DNA from: Actinomycetota bacterium
GTDB taxonomy: Bacteria > Actinomycetota > Geothermincolia > Fen-727 > JAQURN01
Reading direction: 5' to 3'
Assembly: GCA_028715585.1 (NCBI GenBank)
Contig: JAQURN010000052.1
Coordinates: 1-7,920, forward strand
Length of the DNA: 7,920 nt
Part shown: in pieces, positions 1-5,340 of the stretch
Layout of the letters: each line of letters starts with the position of its first letter
How positions within the stretch are numbered: the first letter of the stretch is position 1
Program-made: the position numbers and the translations under genes
Notes under the pieces: model-generated
Told to the model about the DNA's origin: nothing
The model's database searches: none
Seen by the model: the letters and a program-made list of their open reading frames with translations, nothing else

Positions 1-1
1 T

Positions 2-154
2 GGGGACTGGGTGGAGGTGTCTGGGAGATTTGGGCAGCTGAGATTTATCAATAGGAAGAATTTCTACGCGAGCAAGATAATAGACAGGCAGCAAAAAGCC
101 CAATACACCCTCTGGCGAAACAAAACTCTCTCAGAGGGAAATTCTGCTTCCTAA
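2..154 (+). CDS. C-terminal end of an unidentified protein (5' truncated)
   Basis: The frame is open from base 2 to a TAA at 152-154, giving 50 residues that begin GDWVEVSGRFGQLRF and end SEGNSAS. The GDxVEVxGRFG...FINxxNFYASxI pattern reads like the beta-strands of a small barrel (possibly an OB-fold), followed by a polar tail; that structural guess is inference and no family is recognised. The other two plus-strand frames close within about 55 bases, which favours this one. A 7-bp inverted repeat (108-114 with 132-138) lies over the last codons but has no T-run after it. The N-terminus lies outside the window, so the function cannot be named. Confidence 0.5.
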   Translation, partial: GDWVEVSGRFGQLRFINRKNFYASKIIDRQQKAQYTLWRNKTLSEGNSAS

Positions 155-178
155 TGCGAGTGGTTTTCCGGAAATGCT

Positions 179-208
179 TTGAACTGCGGTTCCCTCAAAG
201 GCTATAAT
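179..208 (+). promoter_or_regulatory. sigma70-type promoter of the tRNA-Leu gene
   Basis: TTGAAC at 179-184 and a perfect TATAAT at 203-208 are separated by 18 bp. Transcription would start near 214-216, about 14 bases before the mature tRNA 5' end at 229. The spacing and position fit a housekeeping bacterial promoter. Confidence 0.75.
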
Positions 209-228
209 CTACACTGGCATCAGCGTAT

Positions 229-317
<89 letters not shown>

Positions 318-351
318 CACTTCACGAACTTCGCAAATATTCCAAGGCACT

Positions 352-368
352 GGAGGGGGGCTCGAACC
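352..368 (-). repeat. inverted copy of the tRNA-Leu 3' half
   Basis: On the minus strand 368-352 reads GGTTCGAGCCCCCCTCC. The tRNA at 293-310 reads GGTTCGAGTCCCCCCTCC. The two differ by a single extra T. They are 41 bases apart and in opposite orientation. No acceptor, D or anticodon arm lies on the minus strand nearby, so this is a fragment and not a second tRNA. It could be a rearranged remnant from integration at the tRNA, or it could act in the transcript by pairing with the tRNA 3' end. Confidence 0.6.
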
Positions 369-385
369 AGAGGGGTCGATTTTTT

Positions 386-418
386 CTTGCGGGGAGAAGG
401 TCTTCCCGCAAGTCTTAT
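386..418 (+). terminator. possible terminator of the tRNA-Leu transcript
   Basis: CTTGCGGGGA (386-395) pairs with TTCCCGCAAG (403-412) around a 7-base loop, ten pairs including one G-U. The T-tract after it is poor (TCTTAT), while a run of six T lies just before the stem at 380-385. The hairpin is clear; its role as an intrinsic terminator is inferred from its position between the tRNA and the next promoter. Confidence 0.4.
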
Positions 419-510
419 GGATGAAAGACAGTATCTCTACTACCACAACTAACATTCAGAAACGATTTAATCACCGACTAAATGTTGACAGCTACCGCGG
501 CTAACCTCAG

Positions 511-547
511 TTGACATAAATGTCGCAGAATGTAATACTAGTACTAC
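511..547 (+). promoter_or_regulatory. promoter and palindromic operator of the RelB/RelE pair
   Basis: A perfect TTGACA at 511-516 is followed 17 bp later by AATACT (534-539) as the best -10, or 16 bp later by TAATAC. The -10 lies inside the near-perfect palindrome GTAATACTAGTACTAC (532-547; 14 of 16 positions symmetric, core TACTAGTA). Ribbon-helix-helix antitoxins usually repress their own operon by binding such dyads over the promoter, so this is the likely autoregulatory operator. Another TTGACA at 485-490 has no matching -10. Confidence 0.6.
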
Positions 548-583
548 ATATACATGAAATGGGCGCGCGAGAGGAGAGAGAGG

Positions 584-802
584 ATGCCACCAAATATCTC
601 AATGAGGATACCCGAAGACGTGCTTTTGAAGCTGGATGAGTTGGCTTCGCTTCTGGGCAGGTCGAGGAGCTCGCTTATCAACGAGGCAATAAGCACCTAC
701 GTCACTGAATACAACGATTACCTTATCGCACTTCACCGTTTGCTGGACAAGGACGATGACATCATTTCCAGCACAGAGCTGAGAGAATTCCTTGGCATAT
801 AG
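584..802 (+). CDS. ribbon-helix-helix antitoxin, RelB/CopG type
   Basis: This 72-residue protein is the likely antitoxin of the RelE-like toxin that follows. Residues 4-41 (NISMRIPEDVLLKLDELA, then GRSRSSLINEAISTYV) fit the ribbon-helix-helix DNA-binding fold: a short beta-strand, a helix, a G-R-S-R-S turn and a second helix. The acidic C-terminal part (about 45-72, with DKDDD) is the usual toxin-wrapping tail. The start at 584 is preferred over an in-frame ATG at 554 because GAGGAG (571-576) lies 7 bases upstream and the family motif begins a few residues later. Its end overlaps the toxin start by 11 bases, which implies translational coupling. It probably binds the palindrome at 532-547. 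Confidence 0.85.
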   Translation: MPPNISMRIPEDVLLKLDELASLLGRSRSSLINEAISTYVTEYNDYLIALHRLLDKDDDIISSTELREFLGI

Positions 803-1064
803 CATCCAGTACAAGAGATCGGTGGCAAAGGACCTCAAAAATCTTGAAAAAGCTAATGCTAAACGAATCCTTGATAAGCTCGAGCGAGAACTCAAGAAGG
901 ATCCGGATTCGGGCGAGCAGCTGAAGGGTAAGTTCTCCGGTCTTTCGAGACTGCATGTTGGTGACTACCGTGTCATCTACACCAGAACGAAAGACGGTGT
1001 CCTGGTATTGCTCATCTCACATCGTAAGGATGTTTATCGGGAGCTTGAACGCGGTGCTCACTAA
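792..1064 (+). CDS. RelE-family mRNA interferase toxin
   Basis: This 90-residue protein is a RelE/ParE-superfamily toxin. RelE members cleave mRNA in the ribosomal A site and are held inactive by the antitoxin. Visible hallmarks are the N-terminal strand and helices (YSIQYKRSVAKDLKNLEK), the central LSRLHVGDYRVIY segment (about 51-63) and the C-terminal LLISHRKDVYREL (73-85). The basic residues R60, H77, R78 and K79 and the aromatic Y82 are those expected of the RelE active surface. The start is TTG at 792, inside the antitoxin stop region; GAGAGA just upstream is a weak Shine-Dalgarno. The length is normal and no damage is seen, so it is probably functional. The ParE (gyrase-poison) branch is an alternative, but the HRKDVYR ending favours RelE. 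Confidence 0.87.
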   Translation: MAYSIQYKRSVAKDLKNLEKANAKRILDKLERELKKDPDSGEQLKGKFSGLSRLHVGDYRVIYTRTKDGVLVLLISHRKDVYRELERGAH

Positions 1065-1078
1065 CGCATGTTAATCCG

Positions 1079-1089
1079 CTCCGACACCA
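1079..1089 (+). repeat. 11-bp direct repeat of the tRNA-Leu 3' end (possible att site)
   Basis: CTCCGACACCA is identical to 307-317, the last 11 bases of the tRNA including its CCA. It lies 14 bases after the RelE stop, so the two copies bracket the inverted fragment, the promoter and the toxin-antitoxin pair. Such tRNA-end duplications are typical of site-specific integration, but no integrase gene lies between the copies, and 11 bp is short. The match is seen directly; its origin is inferred. Confidence 0.45.
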
Positions 1090-1101
1090 GCCCAGGGAGG
1101 C

Positions 1102-1242
1102 ATGTCGGGGGATGCGGGAAAGTGGAAGAGCAAGGACAATGAAATCTACCGACGAGCGCTGAAGAGAACAGAGAAAGTTTTCATCGTAAACCGTGCGCAC
1201 CGTGAGTTTGCCGAAGCCGTCGAAGAGAGAAGGAGCCTATAG
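1102..1242 (+). CDS. possible small protein or gene remnant, 46 residues
   Basis: ATG at 1102 opens 46 codons ending in TAG at 1240-1242. The product is polar and helix-prone (KSKDNEIYRRALKRTEK and AHREFAEAVEERRSL) and composed like a real protein, but no family is recognised. GGGAGG at 1095-1100 leaves only one base before the ATG, too close for efficient initiation, so this may be the relic of a longer gene cut by the rearrangement at 1079-1089. Existence as an expressed gene is doubtful. Confidence 0.25.
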   Translation: MSGDAGKWKSKDNEIYRRALKRTEKVFIVNRAHREFAEAVEERRSL

Positions 1243-1519
1243 CCACCATCCTCTCCCTGCCCTGCGCCACCTGCCTCCAGTAGAGGTGCTTTATTGTGTT
1301 CGCGGAGAGGATGGGCTGACACGCGATGGTCATACACGAGATTTGCTTCTGTAATCTCGGTCTTCGGAACCAGCGCAACCCTAAGGGCATATCACCAGTT
1401 CTTCAACCCCCGCCCTCCATGGCTGTGGAAAGCTCGAGACAGCCCTGAAGTGCGCCTCCACTGTCTGTCTCTTGCGATTATCCTCGAATTTTGCGTCACG
1501 GTCGGGAGCGCTTCGCGTC
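1243..1519. other. intergenic stretch with inverted repeats, no convincing gene
   Basis: No frame on either strand shows a recognisable protein. The notable content is structural. CCATCCTCTCC (1246-1256) and GGAGAGGATGG (1304-1314) are perfect inverted repeats around a 47-base loop. CGAGATT (1337-1343) and AATCTCG (1353-1359) form a second short hairpin. The region is where transcripts of the small ORF (plus) and of the metallo-hydrolase (minus) converge, so the structures may serve termination, though no T-tract follows them. Confidence 0.4.
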
Positions 1520-2344
1520 TTATAAGGACAACACCAGGCCCGCCTGGCCTGGCGTAACCCTGTCCTTGAATCGCCGCGTCATCTGCATTGTTGCGTTCAT
1601 ACCGGTGCAGTGGCATGGCACGATTTTCTCAGGTGATACATCTTCGAGGAAGTCCAGCGTGGCGCTGATTCTTCTGTCGCTTGCACCCATCCCCAGGTGG
1701 GTACCACCGATGACTGCTTTTATCCTTCCGGACGACTCGAGTACGTGCTTGAGTATGTTGACGAGGCCCGAGTGGGCACAGCCGGTGAGCACGATAGCTC
1801 CTTCGGGCGTATCGACGACGAGCGACTGGTCGTCTATAAACGAGTCGGGTTGTACTTCATCCTCCACCTGGTGGAACAGATTCGCTTCGAAACCCTCGAA
1901 ATCCGTCACCCTTGGCACTTCGCCGGTAAGCCGTACGCCGGGCATTACTTCTACTGCCTCGCTGGAAAGCTCGACGCTTGCGCAGACTGATTCGATGGCG
2001 TCCTTTCGAAATGGTATGCCGATGAACCTCTTGACGTTTCCGGCGATAGCGAACTTCGGCTCGAGTGCCTTCGGATGCATGAACAGCTTTTTGGGTCCTG
2101 AGGCTGACATAACCTCCATTAGCCCACCGGCGTGGTCATAGTGGCCGTGGGATATCCCGACACCCTCCAGCTTTCCAAGGTTCACGCCCGCTAGCCTTGC
2201 GTTGTGCACGACTGCATCCGACTGGCCGCAGTCCCATAGAAAACTTTTGCCTTCCACGTCAACCAGCACAGAGAGGCCGTGCTCTCCCTTGAACGAAGGA
2301 GGACCCGCCAGGTTGTCACAGAGAACAATCACCTTTACTTCCAT
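1520..2344 (-). CDS. metallo-beta-lactamase-fold hydrolase, COG1237 type
   Basis: This 274-residue protein belongs to the metallo-beta-lactamase fold group often annotated as 7,8-dihydropterin-6-methyl-4-(beta-D-ribofuranosyl)-aminobenzene-5'-phosphate synthase-like. The metal-binding signature SHGHYDHAGGL is at 65-75, with HGHYDH at 66-71. The later ligand loops TGCAHSG (187-193), GGTHL (213-217) and PCHCTG (243-248) are typical of this group. The start at 2344 is chosen because AGGGG lies 5 bases upstream; two earlier in-frame ATGs from 2362 lack a ribosome site. A TAGAAT element (minus strand, 2378-2373) could be its -10, without a clear -35. The gene is divergent from the cofactor operon, a common neighbourhood for this family, suggesting a shared but undefined pathway. 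The true substrate is unknown. A 7-bp GC hairpin overlaps its 3' end. Confidence 0.88.
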   Translation of the reverse strand: MEVKVIVLCDNLAGPPSFKGEHGLSVLVDVEGKSFLWDCGQSDAVVHNARLAGVNLGKLEGVGISHGHYDHAGGLMEVMSASGPKKLFMHPKALEPKFAIAGNVKRFIGIPFRKDAIESVCASVELSSEAVEVMPGVRLTGEVPRVTDFEGFEANLFHQVEDEVQPDSFIDDQSLVVDTPEGAIVLTGCAHSGLVNILKHVLESSGRIKAVIGGTHLGMGASDRRISATLDFLEDVSPEKIVPCHCTGMNATMQMTRRFKDRVTPGQAGLVLSL

Positions 2345-2399
2345 CTCCGCCCCTTTCATCATAAAAAACTCAATTCTACAAGTAATTGGTCCAGCAGGG

Positions 2400-2428
2400 T
2401 TGACTCACTAAGTCCACAGCGCTATGTT
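2400..2428 (+). promoter_or_regulatory. sigma70-type promoter of the cofactor-cluster operon
   Basis: TTGACT at 2400-2405 and TATGTT at 2423-2428 are separated by exactly 17 bp. Transcription would begin near 2434-2436, about 45 bases before the first start codon. No sigma54 (-24/-12) GG-GC pattern was noticed, unlike the sigma54-controlled orp genes of Desulfovibrio. Confidence 0.7.
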
Positions 2429-2431
2429 TAT

Positions 2432-2449
2432 TATGAACATATGTCCATA
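2432..2449 (+). promoter_or_regulatory. dyad operator candidate at the operon transcription start
   Basis: TATGAACATATGTCCATA is a nearly perfect palindrome (16 of 18 positions), built as TATG-nn-CATATG-nn-CATA and centred just downstream of the predicted transcription start. A bound protein would block initiation. The DUF134 protein encoded immediately downstream is the natural candidate ligand, which would make the operon self-regulated. The dyad is seen; the regulator is inferred. Confidence 0.5.
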
Positions 2450-2479
2450 TCACTGTAAAGGCTGGCAGAGGAGGTAAAT

Positions 2480-2977
2480 TTGCCGAGACCAGTGAGCTTG
2501 AGGTATGTAGGGGGTGAACCATCCTATTCCTTCTTCAAACCGCGGGGTATCCCGCTGAGGGAGCTTGAGGTTGTGAATCTTTCGGTGGAGGAGCTCGAAT
2601 CCTTGAAGCTCGTGGATATCGAAGGGCTGTATCACGAAGAGGCTGCCATGCGCATGGAAGTTTCTCGCTCGACGTTTCACAGAATCCTAAAAGAAGCACG
2701 TCGTAAAGTGGCTGAAGCCCTGGTGGAAGGAAAGGCGTTGAGCATCAAGGGAGGAAATTACATCCTTGCGGGGGATACCCGCATTTTCGAGTGTCTGGAA
2801 TGCGGCTACAGGTGGGAGGAACCTTTCGGGAGCGGTGTGAGAGCTTGTGAGGCAGTCTGTCCAAAGTGTGGAGGGGCAGTTGTAAGAAAAGGATGCGGGG
2901 GTGGACGCGCGCGAAGAGGCGGGGGGTCTCGGCGGCGGGGTGGACTACCTGCAGGTGGAACAGGGCAACAACAGTAA
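2480..2977 (+). CDS. DUF134 (UPF0251) DNA-binding protein with C-terminal zinc ribbon
   Basis: This 165-residue protein is probably the transcriptional regulator of the operon. Residues 1-92 match DUF134: the opening RPVSLRYVGGEPSYSFFKPRGIPLREL, then a sigma70-region-4-like helix-turn-helix, SVEELESLKLVDIEGLYHEEAAMRM followed by EVSRSTFHRILKEARRKVAEAL. A zinc ribbon follows with C105/C108 and C127/C130 around the signature E-P-F-G-S-G-V. The same ribbon occurs as a separate protein at 4604-4864 with identical spacing. The last 30 residues are Gly/Arg-rich. The TTG start at 2480 is supported by AGGAGG (2469-2474) 5 bases upstream and by the family's usual N-terminal motif. DUF134 genes habitually accompany NifX-like and Mrp genes. 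The metal in the ribbon could equally be sensed as Fe or an Fe-S cluster. Confidence 0.9.
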   Translation: MPRPVSLRYVGGEPSYSFFKPRGIPLRELEVVNLSVEELESLKLVDIEGLYHEEAAMRMEVSRSTFHRILKEARRKVAEALVEGKALSIKGGNYILAGDTRIFECLECGYRWEEPFGSGVRACEAVCPKCGGAVVRKGCGGGRARRGGGSRRRGGLPAGGTGQQQ

Positions 2978-2993
2978 AAGTACGGAGGTAAAC

Positions 2994-3878
2994 ATGAAAA
3001 AGAATGAGAAAGCAAATCCTAAAGAGGAATCCGCAGAGCCAACCGCTTGCGGTGCGCAGGGTGGCAATGAATGCCAGACCGGTCCGCCGCGCTTCAGTAC
3101 CCAGCCAGACACCAACATTAAGAACACGATTGCGGTGATGAGCGGGAAAGGCGGGGTTGGAAAGTCGGCAGTCACCATGCTCCTGGCGGTGGCGCTCCGC
3201 AGGCGCGGCTTCGAGGTCGGTATTCTCGACGCGGATATTACGGGACCCAGCATTCCCAGGGGGCTTGGTGTGAACGGGCGCATCTTTGTCGGGGAAGCGG
3301 GTCCTCTTCCCGCCGTAAGTTCTACGGGGATTAAGGTCATGTCCATGAATCTAATTCTCGACCGCGAGGACGATGTGGTTATTTGGAGAGGACCCCTTAT
3401 CAGTTCTGCCGTGGGGCAGTTCTATCAGGAGCTCTGGTGGGGGGAGCTCGACTACCTGCTCATAGACCTTCCTCCAGGGACGGCTGATGTGCCTCTCACT
3501 GTGATGCAATCGATACCACTTGACGGCATTATCCTGGTTACCTCACCCCAGGAACTTGCAGGGATGGTCGTCGCTAAGGCGATGAATATGGCTGCTCGCC
3601 TGGATGCTCCCACGATAGGGCTTATAGAGAACATGGCGTACGTAATATGTCCATCATGCGGAGAGAAGGTAGAGCCGTTTGGGCCCAGCCACGGTGAGGA
3701 GGCAGCCCGCAAGATGCGGATCGCATTCTTGGGGAGTCTGCCACTCGACCGTTCCATATCCGAGCTTGTGGATGGGGGGAAGCTAGAAGAGTACGAGTCG
3801 AGCGAAGTCGAGGCGGTTATCGGCGAGGTTATTAAAAGGGTCGCTGATGTTAAAGGGATAAAGGAGGTGTCGTCGTGA
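2994..3878 (+). CDS. Mrp/NBP35-family ATPase, iron-sulfur cluster carrier
   Basis: This 294-residue cytoplasmic protein is a SIMIBI P-loop ATPase of the Mrp/NBP35 family, which binds and transfers [4Fe-4S] clusters. The deviant Walker A is GKGGVGKS (51-58), the switch region is DADITGPSIPR (79-89), the Walker B/switch II is DLPPGTAD (158-165), and the bridging-cluster motif CPSC is at 219-222. The N-terminal 40 residues are polar and contain C19 and C27, a reduced version of the Cys-rich N-terminus of NBP35. ATG 2994 has GGAGG 5 bases upstream, so longer in-frame forms reaching back to 2901 into the DUF134 tail are rejected. Its stop overlaps the next start (TGATG). In orp clusters the Mrp-type protein partners the NifX-like ORP. 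Confidence 0.93.
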   Translation: MKKNEKANPKEESAEPTACGAQGGNECQTGPPRFSTQPDTNIKNTIAVMSGKGGVGKSAVTMLLAVALRRRGFEVGILDADITGPSIPRGLGVNGRIFVGEAGPLPAVSSTGIKVMSMNLILDREDDVVIWRGPLISSAVGQFYQELWWGELDYLLIDLPPGTADVPLTVMQSIPLDGIILVTSPQELAGMVVAKAMNMAARLDAPTIGLIENMAYVICPSCGEKVEPFGPSHGEEAARKMRIAFLGSLPLDRSISELVDGGKLEEYESSEVEAVIGEVIKRVADVKGIKEVSS

Positions 3879-4252
3879 TGGACGAGGGGAAGATGAAAAT
3901 CGCGGTGGTGATGTCCGGGGGCGAGATATCACCTCATTTTGGGAGGGCAGAGGAGTTCATGTTGGTTGAGGTCGAGGGCGGAAAGATTCAGGGACGTGAA
4001 ATCCGGCGTGCACCAGCGCATGAGTGTGGCGCGCTCCCCCTACTACTTGCTCAAGAAGAAGTGGAAAGTGTCATCGTCGGTGGTATCGGGAGCGGTGCCA
4101 TACAGCACCTGGAAGGAGCGGGAATTCATGTCTATGCTGGCGTGGAAGGTTCTCCCGAGGACGCACTTGGCAGCCTACTTGCGGGTACGCTCTCATCAAG
4201 CGGGGAGATATGTGGCGGCGGGATGGGGAGCTGCGGTCACGATGACGACTAA
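3878..4252 (+). CDS. NifX/NifB-like metal-cluster-binding protein (ORP-like), first copy
   Basis: This 124-residue protein belongs to the dinitrogenase iron-molybdenum cofactor superfamily (COG1433 type), small RNase H-like domains that carry Fe-, Mo- or Mo-Cu-sulfur clusters. Seen features are MKIAVVMSGGEISPHFGRAEEFMLVEV (6-32), the HECGALPLLL segment with C50, the GGIGSGAIQHLEGAGIHVYAG core (68-88), and a C-terminus with C112, C119 and H121 (GGGMGSCGHDDD) that may bind metal. ATG at 3878 overlaps the Mrp stop by one base; GGAGG at 3863-3867 is 10 bases upstream. GTG at 3875 is an alternative with better spacing, and an internal ATG at 3893 matches the usual family start. Nearby nif structural genes are absent, so the NifX label denotes fold only. 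Confidence 0.9.
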   Translation: MDEGKMKIAVVMSGGEISPHFGRAEEFMLVEVEGGKIQGREIRRAPAHECGALPLLLAQEEVESVIVGGIGSGAIQHLEGAGIHVYAGVEGSPEDALGSLLAGTLSSSGEICGGGMGSCGHDDD

Positions 4253-4294
4253 GGGCACATAATGTGGGTTCTGATAAGAGAGGAGTTATTACCT

Positions 4295-4564
4295 ATGAGG
4301 AAGAGATACGGAAAGGCCGATAGCGAGCTGGAAAGCAGCAAGAGCAAGCAACTCCCGCCCGAGGGCGAGAGCGAAAAGACTCCGCCAATGGGCGAGAAGG
4401 AAACCGAGAAGAATCGCGCCTCTTGGGCAACCAGGATAACGACAGCCACGCGACTGGGATTGGATATCATCAGGCTCATCCGTGAAGCTGTAGACCTCAA
4501 GCGAGAATTGTTTCCGGCAAAGAGTAAAACCACTGGCGAGGCACCAAGCAAAGGGCCCGATTGA
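4295..4564 (+). CDS. unrecognised 89-residue charged protein inside the operon
   Basis: No family is recognised. The first half (1-50) is very polar and probably disordered, rich in Lys, Glu, Ser and Pro (EGESEKTPPMGEKETEK). Residues 51-77 (ASWATRITTATRLGLDIIRL, then IREAVDLKREL) would form an amphipathic helix with a Leu/Ile face, suited to binding a partner or dimerising. The C-terminal dozen residues are again polar. There are no Cys or His residues, so it is not itself a cluster or zinc carrier, unlike its neighbours. ATG 4295 has AGAGGAG at 4278-4284, 10 bases upstream; an ATG at 4262 lacks a ribosome site. Codon choice resembles neighbouring genes. Its place between the first NifX-like gene and the zinc ribbon argues for a role in the same complex, perhaps as an adaptor. 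Confidence 0.72.
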   Translation: MRKRYGKADSELESSKSKQLPPEGESEKTPPMGEKETEKNRASWATRITTATRLGLDIIRLIREAVDLKRELFPAKSKTTGEAPSKGPD

Positions 4565-4603
4565 AGGGCAGGGTATTTCATATATGGATAGGAGGTTGTT
4601 GAA

Positions 4604-4864
4604 ATGGCTGCAATGAGAAGGTTCACATGCTACGACTGCAATGAGACTTTCGAGGTGCCGTACGGCACCGGCGTCCAGGGTCGCTTGATGAAGTGCCCGA
4701 AGTGCGGCTCGCGAAACGTCCATCGGGCGGAGGGCGGCAGGGGCTTCGAGCGTGGCGCTGGCTTGGGGGTGGCTTTCGCTGGTGGCGCTGCAGGTGGCAG
4801 AGGGCCGGATAGCGCTGGAAGAGGCACAGGTGGCTCAGGACGGGGTCCGCGCTGGGCGATTTGA
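4604..4864 (+). CDS. small zinc-ribbon protein with Gly-rich tail
   Basis: This 86-residue protein starts with a zinc ribbon: C9/C12 and C31/C34, separated by the signature F-E-V-P-Y-G-T-G-V and closing with KCPKCGSRNVHR. The ribbon aligns without gaps to the C-terminal ribbon of the DUF134 protein, having the same 18 residues between the knuckles. From residue 43 on it is low-complexity Gly/Ala/Arg ending in GRGPRWAI. GGAGG at 4591-4595 is 8 bases before ATG 4604. Its TGA lies 26 bases ahead of the next start. It may interact with the same nucleic acid or protein partner as the regulator's ribbon, or carry metal; no activity is known to me. Confidence 0.82.
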   Translation: MAAMRRFTCYDCNETFEVPYGTGVQGRLMKCPKCGSRNVHRAEGGRGFERGAGLGVAFAGGAAGGRGPDSAGRGTGGSGRGPRWAI

Positions 4865-4890
4865 ACAAAAGATTGTTGAGGGGGCAAAAC

Positions 4891-5340
4891 ATGAGAATAG
4901 CCATATCGGTATCAGGAAATGACCTCTCGGCTGAAATAGACCCGAGATTCGGACGGGCGAGAGGCTTTTTGCTTGTCGAGAGCGAAAAGGGAGACTTCGA
5001 GTATTTTACCAACCCGAACGTGGATGCTGCTGGTGGCGCGGGTATCACGACTGCGCAGGAGATAGTGGACAGGGGAGCCGAGGCGGTTATCACCGGAAAC
5101 GTTGGGCCGAATGCCTACCGCGTCCTAGAGAGCGCAGGGGTGAAGGTGTTCACCGGCGCTTCGGGTAGCGCGCAAGAGGCGCTTGAGGACTACAAGTCAG
5201 GAAAGCTTGCGTCCGCCGCCCAGGCAACGGTCGAGGAAAAATTCGGCATGGGTGCTCGAGGCGCGGCTGGTCCTGGCATGGGAAGAGGTGGTGGTTGTGG
5301 CCGCGGGGGAGGCAAAGGCCGAGGAGGTGGCCGTTGGTAA
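4891..5340 (+). CDS. NifX/NifB-like metal-cluster-binding protein (ORP-like), second copy, Gly/Arg-rich tail
   Basis: This 149-residue protein has a complete NifX-like domain in residues 1-117: MRIAISVSGNDLSAEIDPRFGRARGFLLVE, then a middle GGAGITTAQEIVDRGAEAVITG and the GPNAYRVLESAGVKVFTG core (72-89). After about residue 119 comes a Gly/Arg-rich tail with one Cys (C136), ending GGGRW. ATG 4891 is favoured over an upstream TTG at 4861 because GAGGGGG (4878-4884) is 6 bases away and the family begins with M-[RK]-I-A. It is the more canonical of the two NifX-like copies here. Two NifX-like proteins in one operon suggest a heteromeric carrier or donor/acceptor pair for a metal-sulfur cluster. 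The tail's GGA GGT codons supply the ribosome site of the next gene. Confidence 0.9.
   Translation: MRIAISVSGNDLSAEIDPRFGRARGFLLVESEKGDFEYFTNPNVDAAGGAGITTAQEIVDRGAEAVITGNVGPNAYRVLESAGVKVFTGASGSAQEALEDYKSGKLASAAQATVEEKFGMGARGAAGPGMGRGGGCGRGGGKGRGGGRW

Noticed and set aside
485..490. Second TTGACA upstream of the RelB/RelE pair
   Set aside because: No acceptable -10 lies 16-18 bases downstream; the TTGACA at 511-516 has the better partner.
1491..2141. Plus-strand ORF of 216 codons
   Set aside because: It lies entirely opposite the metallo-hydrolase gene, which has clear family motifs; the plus reading is Ser/Thr/Pro-rich low-quality protein typical of a shadow frame.
2429..2479. Possible riboswitch in the leader of the cofactor operon
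   Set aside because: The leader is only about 45 bases long and is occupied by the dyad and ribosome site; no molybdenum-cofactor-type structure fits.
2901..2993. N-terminal extension of the Mrp protein from an upstream ATG
   Set aside because: It would overlap the DUF134 gene by 77 bases; a strong GGAGG sits correctly before the ATG at 2994.
2945..3346. Minus-strand ORF of 133 codons opposite the Mrp gene
   Set aside because: No family motif and no ribosome site, and it covers the conserved P-loop coding region of the Mrp ATPase on the other strand.
3878..5340. Nitrogenase cofactor (nif) locus suggested by two NifX-like genes
   Set aside because: No nifH, D, K, E, N or B genes are present; the company of DUF134, Mrp and ferredoxin-MinD ATPases is that of the orp-type clusters instead.
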